Below the pieces are notes generated by a model, which was not told the origin of the DNA, did no database searches, and saw only the letters and a program-made list of their open reading frames with translations. A stretch of DNA of 64,000 nt from DATLLN01 sp963797175 (lineage in GTDB: Bacteria; Actinomycetota; Thermoleophilia; Gaiellales; JAICJC01), in assembly GCA_963797175.1 (NCBI GenBank), contig CAWCOL010000009.1, positions 186,001 through 250,000 on the forward strand, given 5' to 3'. Numbering within the stretch: the first letter of the stretch is position 1; every line of letters starts with the position of its first letter. Both the position numbers and the translations under genes were made by a program. Of this stretch, positions 50,661-58,900 are shown one piece after another.

Positions 50661-51343
50661 AGCGCACGGCCGATGACGACGCCGTCGGCGCCCGCGCGCG
50701 CCGCGGCGGCGACGTCCGCCGCACAGCCGACTCCGCCCGCGGCCAGCAACAGGCCCGGCACCTCCGGGCGCAGCGCGTCGAGCAGCGCAACGTCGGGCCC
50801 CGCGCCCGTGCCGTCGCGGTCGATGGCGGTGACCAGGAAGTCGCGCACGCCGCACTCGGCGAGCTGTGACACGAACCGCGCCGCAGACGTGCCGGTGTCC
50901 TCCAGCCAGCCGGCCGCCCGCACGGTGCCGTCGCGGACGTCCGCGGCCACGGCGACCCGCGCCGTCTCGCGGGCCAGCCTGCCGACGAGGCCCGGGTCGC
51001 GTGCCGCCATCGTCCCGATCAGCACGCGGGCGACGCCCAGCTCGAGCGCCTCGGTCACGTCCCGCTCGTCGCGGATGCCGCCGCCCACCTGCACCGCCAT
51101 GCCGGACTCGCGGACCAGCCGCCGGATCAGCTCGACGTGCGCCGGCGGCCGCCGGCCGTCGCGGGCGGCGCTGAGGTCGATCACGTGCAGCAGCGTTGCG
51201 CCCTGGGCCGCGAACGCGGCCGCGGTCTCGAGCGGATCGACCGCGTAGCGCGTGACGTCGTCGTAGCTGCCCTGGCGCAGCCGAACGACCCGGCCGTCGA
51301 GCAGGTCGAGCGCCGGGATGACGGTGCTCTGACGTTCTACCAT
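50588..51343 (-). CDS. hisA: HisA, phosphoribosylformimino-AICAR isomerase
   Basis: A 251-residue TIM barrel of histidine biosynthesis. VIPALDLLDGRVVRLRQGSY carries the first catalytic Asp. VQVGGGIRDERDVTEALELG and FLVTAIDRDGTGAGPDVALL hold the second catalytic Asp, and LLLAAGGVGCAADVAA follows. It diverges from the TrpR-like gene. Its last 24 codons lie antisense to the deacetylase-flippase gene. A PriA-like dual role (HisA/TrpF), known in actinobacteria, cannot be excluded from sequence alone. Confidence 0.93.
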   Translation of the reverse strand: MVERQSTVIPALDLLDGRVVRLRQGSYDDVTRYAVDPLETAAAFAAQGATLLHVIDLSAARDGRRPPAHVELIRRLVRESGMAVQVGGGIRDERDVTEALELGVARVLIGTMAARDPGLVGRLARETARVAVAADVRDGTVRAAGWLEDTGTSAARFVSQLAECGVRDFLVTAIDRDGTGAGPDVALLDALRPEVPGLLLAAGGVGCAADVAAAARAGADGVVIGRALYDGSLGLSEASASLRSSPSESPS

Positions 51344-51355
51344 GCTAAAATGCTA
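51342..51355. promoter_or_regulatory. Direct repeat ATGCTA-AA-ATGCTA in the hisA/TrpR-like divergent promoter
   Basis: The only AT-rich patch between two starts 19 bp apart. On the minus strand it reads TAGCAT-TT-TAGCAT, where the first box (51350-51355) is a -10 for hisA 6 nt from its ATG. On the plus strand TAAAAT at 51346-51351 is a -10 for the regulator gene. The two 6-nt copies, 8 bp apart, could also be half-sites for the neighbouring TrpR-like regulator. Confidence 0.5.
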
Positions 51356-51362
51356 CCCCAGA

Positions 51363-51656
51363 ATGGCGGACGCATGGCGCACAGACGATCTGGACGACCT
51401 GGCCCGGGCCTTCCGGGCCTGCGCCGACGTGGACGAGCTGGCCCGCTTCCTGCGCGACCTCTGCACGCTGCACGAGCTGGAGACCCTGATCCACCGCTGG
51501 CAGTGCGCGCGGCTGCTGGACGCGGGAACGCCCTACGCCCGGGTCGCGGCGGAGGTGGGCGCGTCCACCGCCACCGTCACCCGCGTCGCCCACTGGCTGC
51601 GCCACGGCGAGGGAGGCTACCGCGCCGTGCTCGACCGCGTGGAGGGCGGCTCGTGA
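51363..51656 (+). CDS. TrpR/YerC-like transcriptional regulator at the head of the his operon
   Basis: A 97-residue all-helical DNA-binding protein of the Trp-repressor superfamily (YerC/YecD type): FLRDLCTLHELETLIHRWQC matches the conserved dimer core, and TPYARVAAEVGASTATVTRV is the helix-turn-helix, ending with AHWLRHGEGGYR. The ATG at 51363 follows the AT-rich divergent promoter by 11 nt. It overlaps hisG by GTGA, so it is co-transcribed with his genes. Control of histidine genes and autoregulation is a strong inference from position. Confidence 0.88.
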   Translation: MADAWRTDDLDDLARAFRACADVDELARFLRDLCTLHELETLIHRWQCARLLDAGTPYARVAAEVGASTATVTRVAHWLRHGEGGYRAVLDRVEGGS

Positions 51657-52513
51657 GCCGGCCCTTCCGCCTCGCGCTGCCCTCCAAGGGCCGCATGCAC
51701 GAGCCCGCGCTGCGACTCGCCCGCGACGCCGGGATCGAGGTGGACACGGGCGGCCGCGCCCTCTACACCCACTGCTCGCAGTGGGACATCGAGGTGCTGT
51801 TCGCGCGCACCGACGACATCCCGGTGTGGGCCCAGGACGGGGCGGTCGAAGCGGCTGTGGCCGGCCGCAACCAGCTGGTCGAGGCCCGCTCCGGCGCCGT
51901 CGAGCTGCTGCCGCTCGGCTTCGGCCGCTGCACGCTGACGCTGGCCGTGGACGCCGGCTCGGCCGTCGACGGTGCGGCCGGGCTGGATGGCCGACGGGTC
52001 GCGACGGCCTACCCGCAGACGACCGCGGACTACTTCGCCGAGGCGGGCGTCTCGGTGCAGATCGTGCCGATCCACGGCTCGGTCGAGCTGGCGCCCCGGC
52101 TGGACGCCGCCGAGGCGATCGTCGATCTGGTCTCGACCGGCGAGACGCTGCGCCAGAACGGCCTGCGGCCCCTCGCCACCCTGCTCGAATCGGAGGCGGT
52201 GCTGATGGTGCGGCCCGACCTCTCGCCCGAGCAGGCCGCGATCGCCGAGGACCTGCGCACGGTGATGGCCAGCGTGATCGCCGCCCGCGACCGCCGCTAC
52301 CTGATGCTGAACGCGCCCGACGCCGCGCTCGACCGCGTCGTCGAGCTGCTTCCCGGTCTCGATTCGCCGACGGTGCTGCCGCTGGCGCGCAGCGGCATGC
52401 ACGCCGTGCACGCGGTGGTCGGCCGCCGTCAGGTGGTCGAGCTGCTGGGGCCGCTGCGGGAGGCGGGCGCCAGCTCGATCCTCGTGCTGCCGATCGAGAA
52501 CCTGGTGCCGTGA
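51653..52513 (+). CDS. hisG: ATP phosphoribosyltransferase (long form)
   Basis: First enzyme of histidine biosynthesis, 286 residues. RLALPSKGRMHEPALRLARD is the N-terminal signature. PIHGSVELAPRLDAAEAIVD and DLVSTGETLRQNGL form the PRPP site. The C-terminal HisG_C regulatory domain (about 210-286, MLNAPDAALDRVVELLPGLD and HAVVGRRQVVELLGPLREAG) marks the long, histidine-feedback-inhibited form that needs no HisZ. GTG start overlaps the regulator stop. Confidence 0.96.
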   Translation: MSRPFRLALPSKGRMHEPALRLARDAGIEVDTGGRALYTHCSQWDIEVLFARTDDIPVWAQDGAVEAAVAGRNQLVEARSGAVELLPLGFGRCTLTLAVDAGSAVDGAAGLDGRRVATAYPQTTADYFAEAGVSVQIVPIHGSVELAPRLDAAEAIVDLVSTGETLRQNGLRPLATLLESEAVLMVRPDLSPEQAAIAEDLRTVMASVIAARDRRYLMLNAPDAALDRVVELLPGLDSPTVLPLARSGMHAVHAVVGRRQVVELLGPLREAGASSILVLPIENLVP

Positions 52514-54111
52514 GCGTCATCCGCGACGACCTGGCGCAGCTCGAGCCCTACCGCTGGCAGGAGGGCTGGGAGGACGTCGTGCCCGCCGGCGTCGCCGTGC
52601 TGCGGCTCGACCAGAACACGCAGCCGCGGCCGCCCGCCTGGTACGCCGGTGCGGCGGCCCGGCTGGCCCGCGTGCCCGTCCACGCCTACCCCGACTCCCG
52701 CTACGCCTCGCTGCGCGAGGCGATCGGCAGGCACGCCGGCTTCCCGCCCGAGCAGGTGATCGCCACGGACGGCGCCGACGAGGCGTTGATCCTGTGCGCG
52801 CTGCTCGCGCTCTCCGCCGGCGACCGCGCGTACGCCCGGCAGCCGACGTACGCGATGTTCGAGAGCGCGACCCGGCTGGCCGGCGGCGTGCTGGCGGACG
52901 ACCCGGACGGCGCCCGGCTGACCTGGGTCTGCTCCCCCGACAACCCGACCGGCGAGGACCGGCCGCAGGACGCGCTCGCGGCCGCCGGCGGCGGGCTGGT
53001 GGTGATCGACCAGGCGTACGTCGAGTTCGGTGGCACCGACCTCTCCCACCTCGTCCGCGAGCGCGACGACACCGTCGTCGTCCGCACGCTCTCCAAGGCG
53101 TTCGCCGTCGCGGCGGCCCGGGTCGGCTACATCCTGGCGCCGCCGGGCCTGGCCGCGACGTTCGAGGCGATCCGGCCGCCGGGCAGCATCTCGTCGCACT
53201 CGGCGGCGCTGGCCGAGATGGCGCTGGCCGAGCCGGACGAGATGCGGCGGGCGGTGGCCGACACGGTCGCCGAGCGGGAGCGGATGACGGCCGCCCTGCG
53301 CGGGCTGGGCTGGTCGGTGCCCGACTCCCACACGAACTTCCTGTTCTGCGACCTGGGCGAGCCGAACGGCCGCGTGGTCGCCCACCTGCTGGCGGCGGCG
53401 ATCGTCGTCCGCACCTTCGACGCCCTGCCGAACCACCTGCGGATCACGCTGGGCACGGCCGCCGACAACGACCGCGTGCTGGAGGCGCTGGGCGTCGCCA
53501 CCGCCCCCGCCGCGGCACCTGTGGGGTCGCGCACCGCCCGGGTCGAGCGGCGCACCCGGGAGACGCGGATCGACTGCGCGCTGGCGCTGGACGGCACCGG
53601 GCGCGCCCGCGTCACCACCGGCATCGGCTTCCTCGACCACATGCTGACGGCACTGGCCCTGCACTCGCTGATCGACCTCGAGCTGACCTGCACCGGCGAC
53701 CTCTGGGTCGACCCCCACCACACCGTCGAGGACTCGGCGATGGTGCTCGGCCAGGCGCTGGACGCCGCGCTCGGCGACCGCGCCGGGATCGCCCGCTACG
53801 GCGACGCCCGGGCGCCGCTGGACGAGGCGCTCGTCCACGCCACCGTCGATCTCGGCGGCCGTGGCTTCTCGCGCGTCGAGCTGCCCCTGCGCGGCCCGGC
53901 GGTGGGCGCGCTGCCGGTCAGCCTCGTCCCCCACGCCATGGACACGCTCTCGCGCAGCGGGCGGATGGCGATCCATCTGGAGGGCTCGGGCACGGACGAC
54001 CACCACGTGGTGGAGGCGGCCTTCAAGGCGCTCGCCCTGGCCCTGCGCCAGGCGGTCGCGGCCGATCCCGGCCGGGCCGGGGCGCTGCCCAGCACGAAGG
54101 GGTCGATGTGA
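52510..54111 (+). CDS. hisCB: Fused histidinol-phosphate aminotransferase and imidazoleglycerol-phosphate dehydratase (HisC-HisB)
   Basis: A single 533-residue frame. Residues 1 to about 335 are HisC: LDQNTQPRPPAWYAGAAARL, IATDGADEALILCALLAL, WVCSPDNPTGED, the PLP-lysine in TLSKAFAVAAARVGYILA, and DSHTNFLFCDLG. Residues about 340-533 are HisB dehydratase: RTRETRIDCALALDG, TGIGFLDHMLTALALHSL, DPHHTVEDSAMVLGQAL, GRGFSRVELPL, and DDHHVVEAAFKALALALRQ, with both metal-binding HHxxE motifs. They catalyse steps 8 and 6 of the pathway. There is no stop or start between them. GTG start overlaps hisG. Confidence 0.93.
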   Translation: MSVIRDDLAQLEPYRWQEGWEDVVPAGVAVLRLDQNTQPRPPAWYAGAAARLARVPVHAYPDSRYASLREAIGRHAGFPPEQVIATDGADEALILCALLALSAGDRAYARQPTYAMFESATRLAGGVLADDPDGARLTWVCSPDNPTGEDRPQDALAAAGGGLVVIDQAYVEFGGTDLSHLVRERDDTVVVRTLSKAFAVAAARVGYILAPPGLAATFEAIRPPGSISSHSAALAEMALAEPDEMRRAVADTVAERERMTAALRGLGWSVPDSHTNFLFCDLGEPNGRVVAHLLAAAIVVRTFDALPNHLRITLGTAADNDRVLEALGVATAPAAAPVGSRTARVERRTRETRIDCALALDGTGRARVTTGIGFLDHMLTALALHSLIDLELTCTGDLWVDPHHTVEDSAMVLGQALDAALGDRAGIARYGDARAPLDEALVHATVDLGGRGFSRVELPLRGPAVGALPVSLVPHAMDTLSRSGRMAIHLEGSGTDDHHVVEAAFKALALALRQAVAADPGRAGALPSTKGSM

Positions 54112-54710
54112 CCGCCGCGGTGACGCTGATCGACCACGGCGCCGGCAACCTGCGCAGCCTGCGGGCGGCGTTCGAGCGGCTGGGCGCGAGCGTCGAGGTG
54201 ACCGCCGACGCCGACCGCGTCGCGGCCGCCTCCTTCGCGGTGCTGCCCGGCGTCGGTGCGGCCGGGCCGGCGATGCGGCGGCTGCGCGACCGCGGCATCG
54301 ACCGGGCGCTGGCCGAGGTGCCGCGGCTGCTCGGCGTGTGCCTGGGCATGCAGCTGCTGTTCGAGCGAAGCGCCGAGGGCGACGTCGAGTGCCTGGGCCT
54401 GCTGGCTGGCTCGACCGAGCGCATCGAGGGCGCCGCGCGCCTGCCCCATATGGGGTGGAACGACGTCGAGGCGGTGGGCGCCGGGCCGTTCGCCGAGGCG
54501 CTCCCCGCGGTCTGCTATTTCGCCCACACCTACGCGGTGCGGCCGGCCGACCCCGCCGTCATCGCCGCGGTCACCGACCTGGACGGCGGCACCTTTACCG
54601 CCGCCGTCGCCTCGGGGGGCATCGCCGGCATGCAGTTCCACCCCGAGAAGAGCGGCCCGGCAGGACGCCGGCTGCTGGAGGCGTGGATGGGAGCCGGCGT
54701 TGCTGCGTAG
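54108..54710 (+). CDS. hisH: HisH, glutamine amidotransferase subunit of IGP synthase
   Basis: A 200-residue class I glutaminase that supplies ammonia to HisF. LIDHGAGNLRSLRAAFERLG is at the N-terminus, the nucleophile Cys is in LLGVCLGMQLLFE, and the His-Glu pair is in MQFHPEKSG. GTG start overlaps the hisCB stop (GTGA), and the 3' end overlaps hisF by 11 nt. Confidence 0.96.
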   Translation: MTAAVTLIDHGAGNLRSLRAAFERLGASVEVTADADRVAAASFAVLPGVGAAGPAMRRLRDRGIDRALAEVPRLLGVCLGMQLLFERSAEGDVECLGLLAGSTERIEGAARLPHMGWNDVEAVGAGPFAEALPAVCYFAHTYAVRPADPAVIAAVTDLDGGTFTAAVASGGIAGMQFHPEKSGPAGRRLLEAWMGAGVAA

Positions 54711-55455
54711 GCGCATCCTCCCCTGCCTCGACGTCCGCGGCGGGCGGCTGGTCAAGGGCATCCACTTCGAGTCGCTGCGGGACTGCGGCGACCCGGTGGA
54801 CGCCGCCGTGCGCTACGCCGCGGAGGGTGCGGACGAGATCGTCTGGCTGAACATCTCGGCCGGCGAGGAGGACCGCGCCGACCTGCTGCGCGCCGTGGAG
54901 CGGGCGGCGGAGCAGGTGGACATCCCCTTGAGCGTCGGCGGTGGTGTCGCCTCCACGGACGACGCCCACGACCTGCTGCTGGCGGGCGCCGACAAGGTCA
55001 GCGCCAACTCGGCGCCGCTCGACCGGCCGGAGCTGATCTCCGAGATGGCGGCCGCCTTCGGCAGCCAGTGCGTCGTCATCGCGATCGACGCGGCGCGCGA
55101 GGCCGACGGGGCGTGGCGGGTGCGAGCGGACGGCGGCAGACGGCCGACCGGCCGTGAGGCGATCGCCTGGGCACGGGAGGCGGTCGATCGCGGCGCGGGC
55201 GAGCTGCTGGTGACCAGCATCGACACGGACGGCACGCAGGGCGGGTACGACCTCGAGCTGCTGGGCGGGATCTGCGAGGCGGTGACGGTGCCGGTGATCG
55301 CCTCGGGCGGCGCCGGCCGGCCCGAGCACCTGGCCGCGGCGCTCGGCGCGGGGGCGCAGGCCGCGCTGGCCGCATCGATCTTCCACGACCGGACGTACTC
55401 GATCGCCGAGGTCAAGCGGGAGGTGGCGCGGTGCGGGATGCCGGTGCGGATGTGA
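54700..55455 (+). CDS. hisF: HisF, cyclase subunit of IGP synthase
   Basis: A 251-residue TIM barrel that closes the imidazole ring. RILPCLDVRGGRLVKGIHFE has the catalytic Asp11-type residue. PLSVGGGVASTDDAHDLLLA and LLVTSIDTDGTQGGYDLELL (second catalytic Asp) follow, then PVIASGGAGRPEHLA. The TTG at 54700 is the only start near LRRRILPCLDV, and it lies inside the last codons of hisH, suggesting coupling. Confidence 0.95.
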   Translation: MLRRRILPCLDVRGGRLVKGIHFESLRDCGDPVDAAVRYAAEGADEIVWLNISAGEEDRADLLRAVERAAEQVDIPLSVGGGVASTDDAHDLLLAGADKVSANSAPLDRPELISEMAAAFGSQCVVIAIDAAREADGAWRVRADGGRRPTGREAIAWAREAVDRGAGELLVTSIDTDGTQGGYDLELLGGICEAVTVPVIASGGAGRPEHLAAALGAGAQAALAASIFHDRTYSIAEVKREVARCGMPVRM

Positions 55456-56033
55456 CGATCGAGCCGGGCGCGCTGCTCCCCTGCGTCGTCCAGGACGCCG
55501 CCACGGGCGACGTGTTGATGCTGGCGTGGATGGACGCCGAGGCGCTGGAGGCCACCCGGGCGACCGGGCTCGCCCACTTCCACTCCCGCTCGCGCGACGA
55601 GCTGTGGCAGAAGGGCGCGACGTCGGGCAACACGATGGCGGTGATCGATCTCGCCGCCGACTGCGACGCCGACACGCTGCTGCTGCGCGTCCATCCGGCC
55701 GGCCCCGCCTGCCACACGGGCGAGGAAACGTGCTTCGGCCCCCGCCGGACCGAATCGCGCCCGGCGGTGCTGGCCGAGCTGGCGGACGTGATCGAGCGCC
55801 GCCGCGCCGAGGGCGGGGCGGACAGCTACGTGGCCGGCATGGTGCGCGGCGACCGCGAGGGCCCGGCCCGCAAGGTCGGCGAGGAGGCGGTCGAGGTGCT
55901 GCTGGCGCCCGCGGGCAGTCCCGAGCTGGTGGCCGAGGTCGCCGACGTCTGGTTCCACACGATGCTGCTGCTCGCGGCCGATGGCCTCGACCCGCTGGCG
56001 CCGCTGGAGGAGCTGCGAAGACGGCGGAAGTAG
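55452..56033 (+). CDS. hisI: Bifunctional HisIE (PRA-CH/PRA-PH)
   Basis: A 193-residue enzyme for steps 2 and 3. The N-terminal cyclohydrolase (about 1-105) has VLMLAWMDAEALEATRATGL, HFHSRSRDELWQKGATSGN, the metal-binding DCDADTLLLRV and CHTGEETCF. The C-terminal pyrophosphohydrolase (about 110-193) has the ARKVGEEAVEVLLA motif. The GTG at 55452 overlaps the hisF stop (GTGA) and fits the domain start. A GTG at 55431 would add seven residues. Confidence 0.94.
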   Translation: MTIEPGALLPCVVQDAATGDVLMLAWMDAEALEATRATGLAHFHSRSRDELWQKGATSGNTMAVIDLAADCDADTLLLRVHPAGPACHTGEETCFGPRRTESRPAVLAELADVIERRRAEGGADSYVAGMVRGDREGPARKVGEEAVEVLLAPAGSPELVAEVADVWFHTMLLLAADGLDPLAPLEELRRRRK

Positions 56034-56034
56034 C

Positions 56035-56610
56035 ATGTGCGCCGTGGCTCGGCGCACCGTCATCGCGCTCCTGGTGATCGCCGCAGTGGCCCCGGGCTGC
56101 AGCGGCGGCTCGTCGTCCGGCTCGGCGGCCGGATCGACGCTGTCGTCGTCGGGGCCGCCGGTTCCGACCGCCGAGACGCTGCCGCCGACGGGCACCGCCA
56201 AGCTCCCCGACGGCCGCGTCTACACGGTTGCCGCGCCGGGCACGACGCTCAAGCTGGACGACATCAGCCTCTACGTGGACGGCATCGCCTGGCGGCACCA
56301 CGCCGGCTCCGCCCCGGCCCCGCCGGGCACCAAGGTCTACGCCGTCGCCCGTGTCACGATCGGCAACCCGGGCACGGACGTCCAGCACGTCGGCCCCACC
56401 CAGGTGTGGCTGCTGGCCGGCTCCACGCCGTTCCTGGCCGCGCCGGGAGGGCTGATCGGCCGGGCCGTGCCGGCCGGGGGCAAGGTCTCCGGGCTACTCA
56501 CGTTCCCGCTGCCGCGCAAGACGTCCGGCGGCCTGCTCGTCTACCGGTTCGCCGACGCCGCCGCCATCGCCAAGGCGACCCACGTCGGCGTCGCCCGCTA
56601 CCGGAGCTGA
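56035..56610 (+). CDS. Secreted lipoprotein, unknown function
   Basis: A 191-residue protein with a lipoprotein signal (RRTVIALLVIAAVAPGCSGG, lipobox APGC), a Ser/Gly linker, then a beta-rich domain (DISLYVDGIAWRHHAGSAPA, VARVTIGNPGTDVQHVGPTQ, LPRKTSGGLLVYRFADAAAI). The pattern of a vulnerable N-terminal strand followed by an NPG-containing strand resembles DUF4352-type immunoglobulin-like lipoproteins, but I am not sure. Starts 1 nt after the hisI stop. Confidence 0.75.
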   Translation: MCAVARRTVIALLVIAAVAPGCSGGSSSGSAAGSTLSSSGPPVPTAETLPPTGTAKLPDGRVYTVAAPGTTLKLDDISLYVDGIAWRHHAGSAPAPPGTKVYAVARVTIGNPGTDVQHVGPTQVWLLAGSTPFLAAPGGLIGRAVPAGGKVSGLLTFPLPRKTSGGLLVYRFADAAAIAKATHVGVARYRS

Positions 56611-56622
56611 GCCCGGTACGCC

Positions 56623-58878
56623 GTGCCCGACCGCCGCGTGACGCCGCTCGACGAGTACCGCCGCAAGCGCCGGCCGGGCAGCACGCCGGAGCCGATGCGG
56701 GACGAGCCCGCCGAGGGCGGCGGCGAGCCCGTGTTCGTCGTGCAGCGGCACGACGCCCGCCGGCTGCACTACGACCTCCGGCTGGAGATGGAGGGCACCC
56801 TGGCCAGCTGGGCCCTGCCCAAGGGCCTGCCGGTGCGGGTGGGCGAGCGCCACCTGGCCGTGCACGTCGAGGACCATCCGATGGAGTACGCCGACTTCGC
56901 CGGCGTCATCCCGAAGGGCCAGTACGGCGCGGGGCTGATGGAGATCTGGGACCGCGGCACGTACGAGCTGGAGGAGCGCAAGCGTGACGGCGGGCTCACC
57001 GTCGTCCTGCACGGTGAGCGGCTGGAGGGGCGATGGGCGCTCGTCCCTGCGCACCTGGACGGCGAGGAGCGCAACTGGCTGATCGTCAAGAAGCGCGACG
57101 CCGGGGACGAGCCGTCGCAGCGGGGGCCGGTCGAGGGCACCGACCTGCTGCCGATGCTGGCCGTCTCCGCGGACGCGCCGCCCGGCGGCGACGGCTGGCT
57201 GTACGAGGTCAAGTGGGACGGCTACCGGGCGCTGGGCGTCGTCCGCGGCAACGAGGCGACACTGGTCAGCCGCACCGGTCTCGATCTGGCGGGCCGCTTC
57301 CCCGCCGTCGTCCGCGCGCTCCCCCACGCGCTGCGCACCGCCGACTGTGTGGTGGACGGCGAGGTGTGCGCTCTGGACGACGAGGGCCGGCCCAGCTTCG
57401 GGCTGCTCCAGCGCGGCCAGGCGCCGGTCGTGCACTACCTGTTCGACCTGCTGGAGCTGGAGGGACGCTCGCTTGCCGGCCTGCCGATCGAGCAACGGCG
57501 GGCCGAGCTGGAGGCGCTGCTGCTGCCCGGCAACCCGATCGTGCGGCTGTCCACCACGTTCGACGACGGCGCGGCGCTGTACGCGGCGGCGCTCGAGCGC
57601 GGCCTGGAGGGCATCGTCGCCAAGCGCCGCGGCTCGCCGTACCGGCCGGGCCGGCGCAGCCGCGACTGGGTCAAGGTGAAGGCGCGGCAGGACGCCGAGT
57701 TCGCCGTCGCCGGCCACACGCGCGGCGAGGGCAGCCGCCAGGATCTGGGCGCGCTGGTGCTCGCCGAGCCGACCGAGGACGGCGGCTGGCGCTGGGTGGG
57801 CAACGTCGGCAGCGGCCTGGACGGGGCCGAGATCGAGCGGCTGCTGCGGCTGCTCGAGCCGCTGCGCCGGACGCGGCCGACCATCGACCCGGCGCCGCGG
57901 ATGCCGCGGGTGCGCGCCCGCGACGTGACCTGGGCCGAGCCCGACCTGCGCGTGCGCGTCGAGTTCACCGAGCGCACCTCCGACGGGCGGCTGCGCGCGC
58001 CGGTCTACAAGGGGCTGCTGGAGCGCGACGAGGCGCGGCGCAGCCGGGTCGAGCTGACGAACCCCGACAAGGTGTTCTTCCCGGACGACGGCATCACCAA
58101 GGGCGACCTGTTCGGCTACTACGCCCGCATCGCCCCGGTGCTGGTGCCCCACCTGCACGACCGGCCGTTCACGATGCTGCGACAGCCCGACGGGATCGGG
58201 GGCAAGAGCTTCTTCCAGAAGGACGCGCCCGACCACATGCCGTCGTTCATCCGCCGCTATGCGCACGAGGGCGTCTCCTACGCGCTGGTCAACGACGCGG
58301 ACGCGCTGCTCTGGATGGCGAACATGGGCTGCATCGACATGCACCCGTGGCTGTCGCGGCGCGACCGCCCGGAGCGGCCCGACCTGATCATGTTCGACCT
58401 CGACCCGGCCGAGGGCGTGCCCTTCTCCACCGTCGTCGAGGTGGCGCGGCTGGTGCACTCGGCGCTGGACGCGCTGGGCCTGGTCGGCGTCCCCAAGACC
58501 AGCGGCGGCAAGGGCATTCACGTGCTGGTGCCGGTCGAGCGGCGCTACGGGCACGACGAGACGCGCTCGTTCGTCGCCGCGGTCGCGCGCGCCCTCGCCC
58601 AGACCAACCCCGAGCTGATCACCGGGCGCTGGCGCAAGGCAGAGCGCCACGGCGTGCTGATCGACGCCAACCAGAACGGCCTCGGCCGCACCACCGCATC
58701 CGTCTACTCGGTGCGCCCGAAGCCCGGCGCGCCGGTCTCGACGCCGCTCGGCTGGGACGAGCTCGAGCCCGATCTCGACCCGGCCGCGTTCACGATGGAG
58801 GCGGTGCTGCGCCGCGTCGAGCGGCTCGGTGACCTGGCCGAACCGCTCCGCACCGTACGCCAGCGGCTGCCGTCCTAG
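56623..58878 (+). CDS. ligD: ATP-dependent DNA ligase LigD (PE-LIG-POL)
   Basis: A 751-residue NHEJ enzyme. Order: 3'-phosphoesterase (about 35-150; RHDARRLHYDLRLEMEG, and HVEDHPMEYADFAGVIPKGQ with the metal His/Asp), ligase (about 175-450; adenylated Lys197 in YEVKWDGYRAL, GIVAKRRGSPYRPG), then primase-polymerase (about 475-751; LTNPDKVFFPDDGITKGDLF, metal Asp592/Asp594 in MFDLDPAEG, TSGGKGIHVLVPV). This is the Pseudomonas-type order, not the POL-PE-LIG order of mycobacteria. GTG start. Its partner ku is 850 bp downstream on the other strand. Confidence 0.95.
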   Translation: MPDRRVTPLDEYRRKRRPGSTPEPMRDEPAEGGGEPVFVVQRHDARRLHYDLRLEMEGTLASWALPKGLPVRVGERHLAVHVEDHPMEYADFAGVIPKGQYGAGLMEIWDRGTYELEERKRDGGLTVVLHGERLEGRWALVPAHLDGEERNWLIVKKRDAGDEPSQRGPVEGTDLLPMLAVSADAPPGGDGWLYEVKWDGYRALGVVRGNEATLVSRTGLDLAGRFPAVVRALPHALRTADCVVDGEVCALDDEGRPSFGLLQRGQAPVVHYLFDLLELEGRSLAGLPIEQRRAELEALLLPGNPIVRLSTTFDDGAALYAAALERGLEGIVAKRRGSPYRPGRRSRDWVKVKARQDAEFAVAGHTRGEGSRQDLGALVLAEPTEDGGWRWVGNVGSGLDGAEIERLLRLLEPLRRTRPTIDPAPRMPRVRARDVTWAEPDLRVRVEFTERTSDGRLRAPVYKGLLERDEARRSRVELTNPDKVFFPDDGITKGDLFGYYARIAPVLVPHLHDRPFTMLRQPDGIGGKSFFQKDAPDHMPSFIRRYAHEGVSYALVNDADALLWMANMGCIDMHPWLSRRDRPERPDLIMFDLDPAEGVPFSTVVEVARLVHSALDALGLVGVPKTSGGKGIHVLVPVERRYGHDETRSFVAAVARALAQTNPELITGRWRKAERHGVLIDANQNGLGRTTASVYSVRPKPGAPVSTPLGWDELEPDLDPAAFTMEAVLRRVERLGDLAEPLRTVRQRLPS

Positions 58879-58900
58879 GGGGCCGGGCGGGCGGCGGCTC

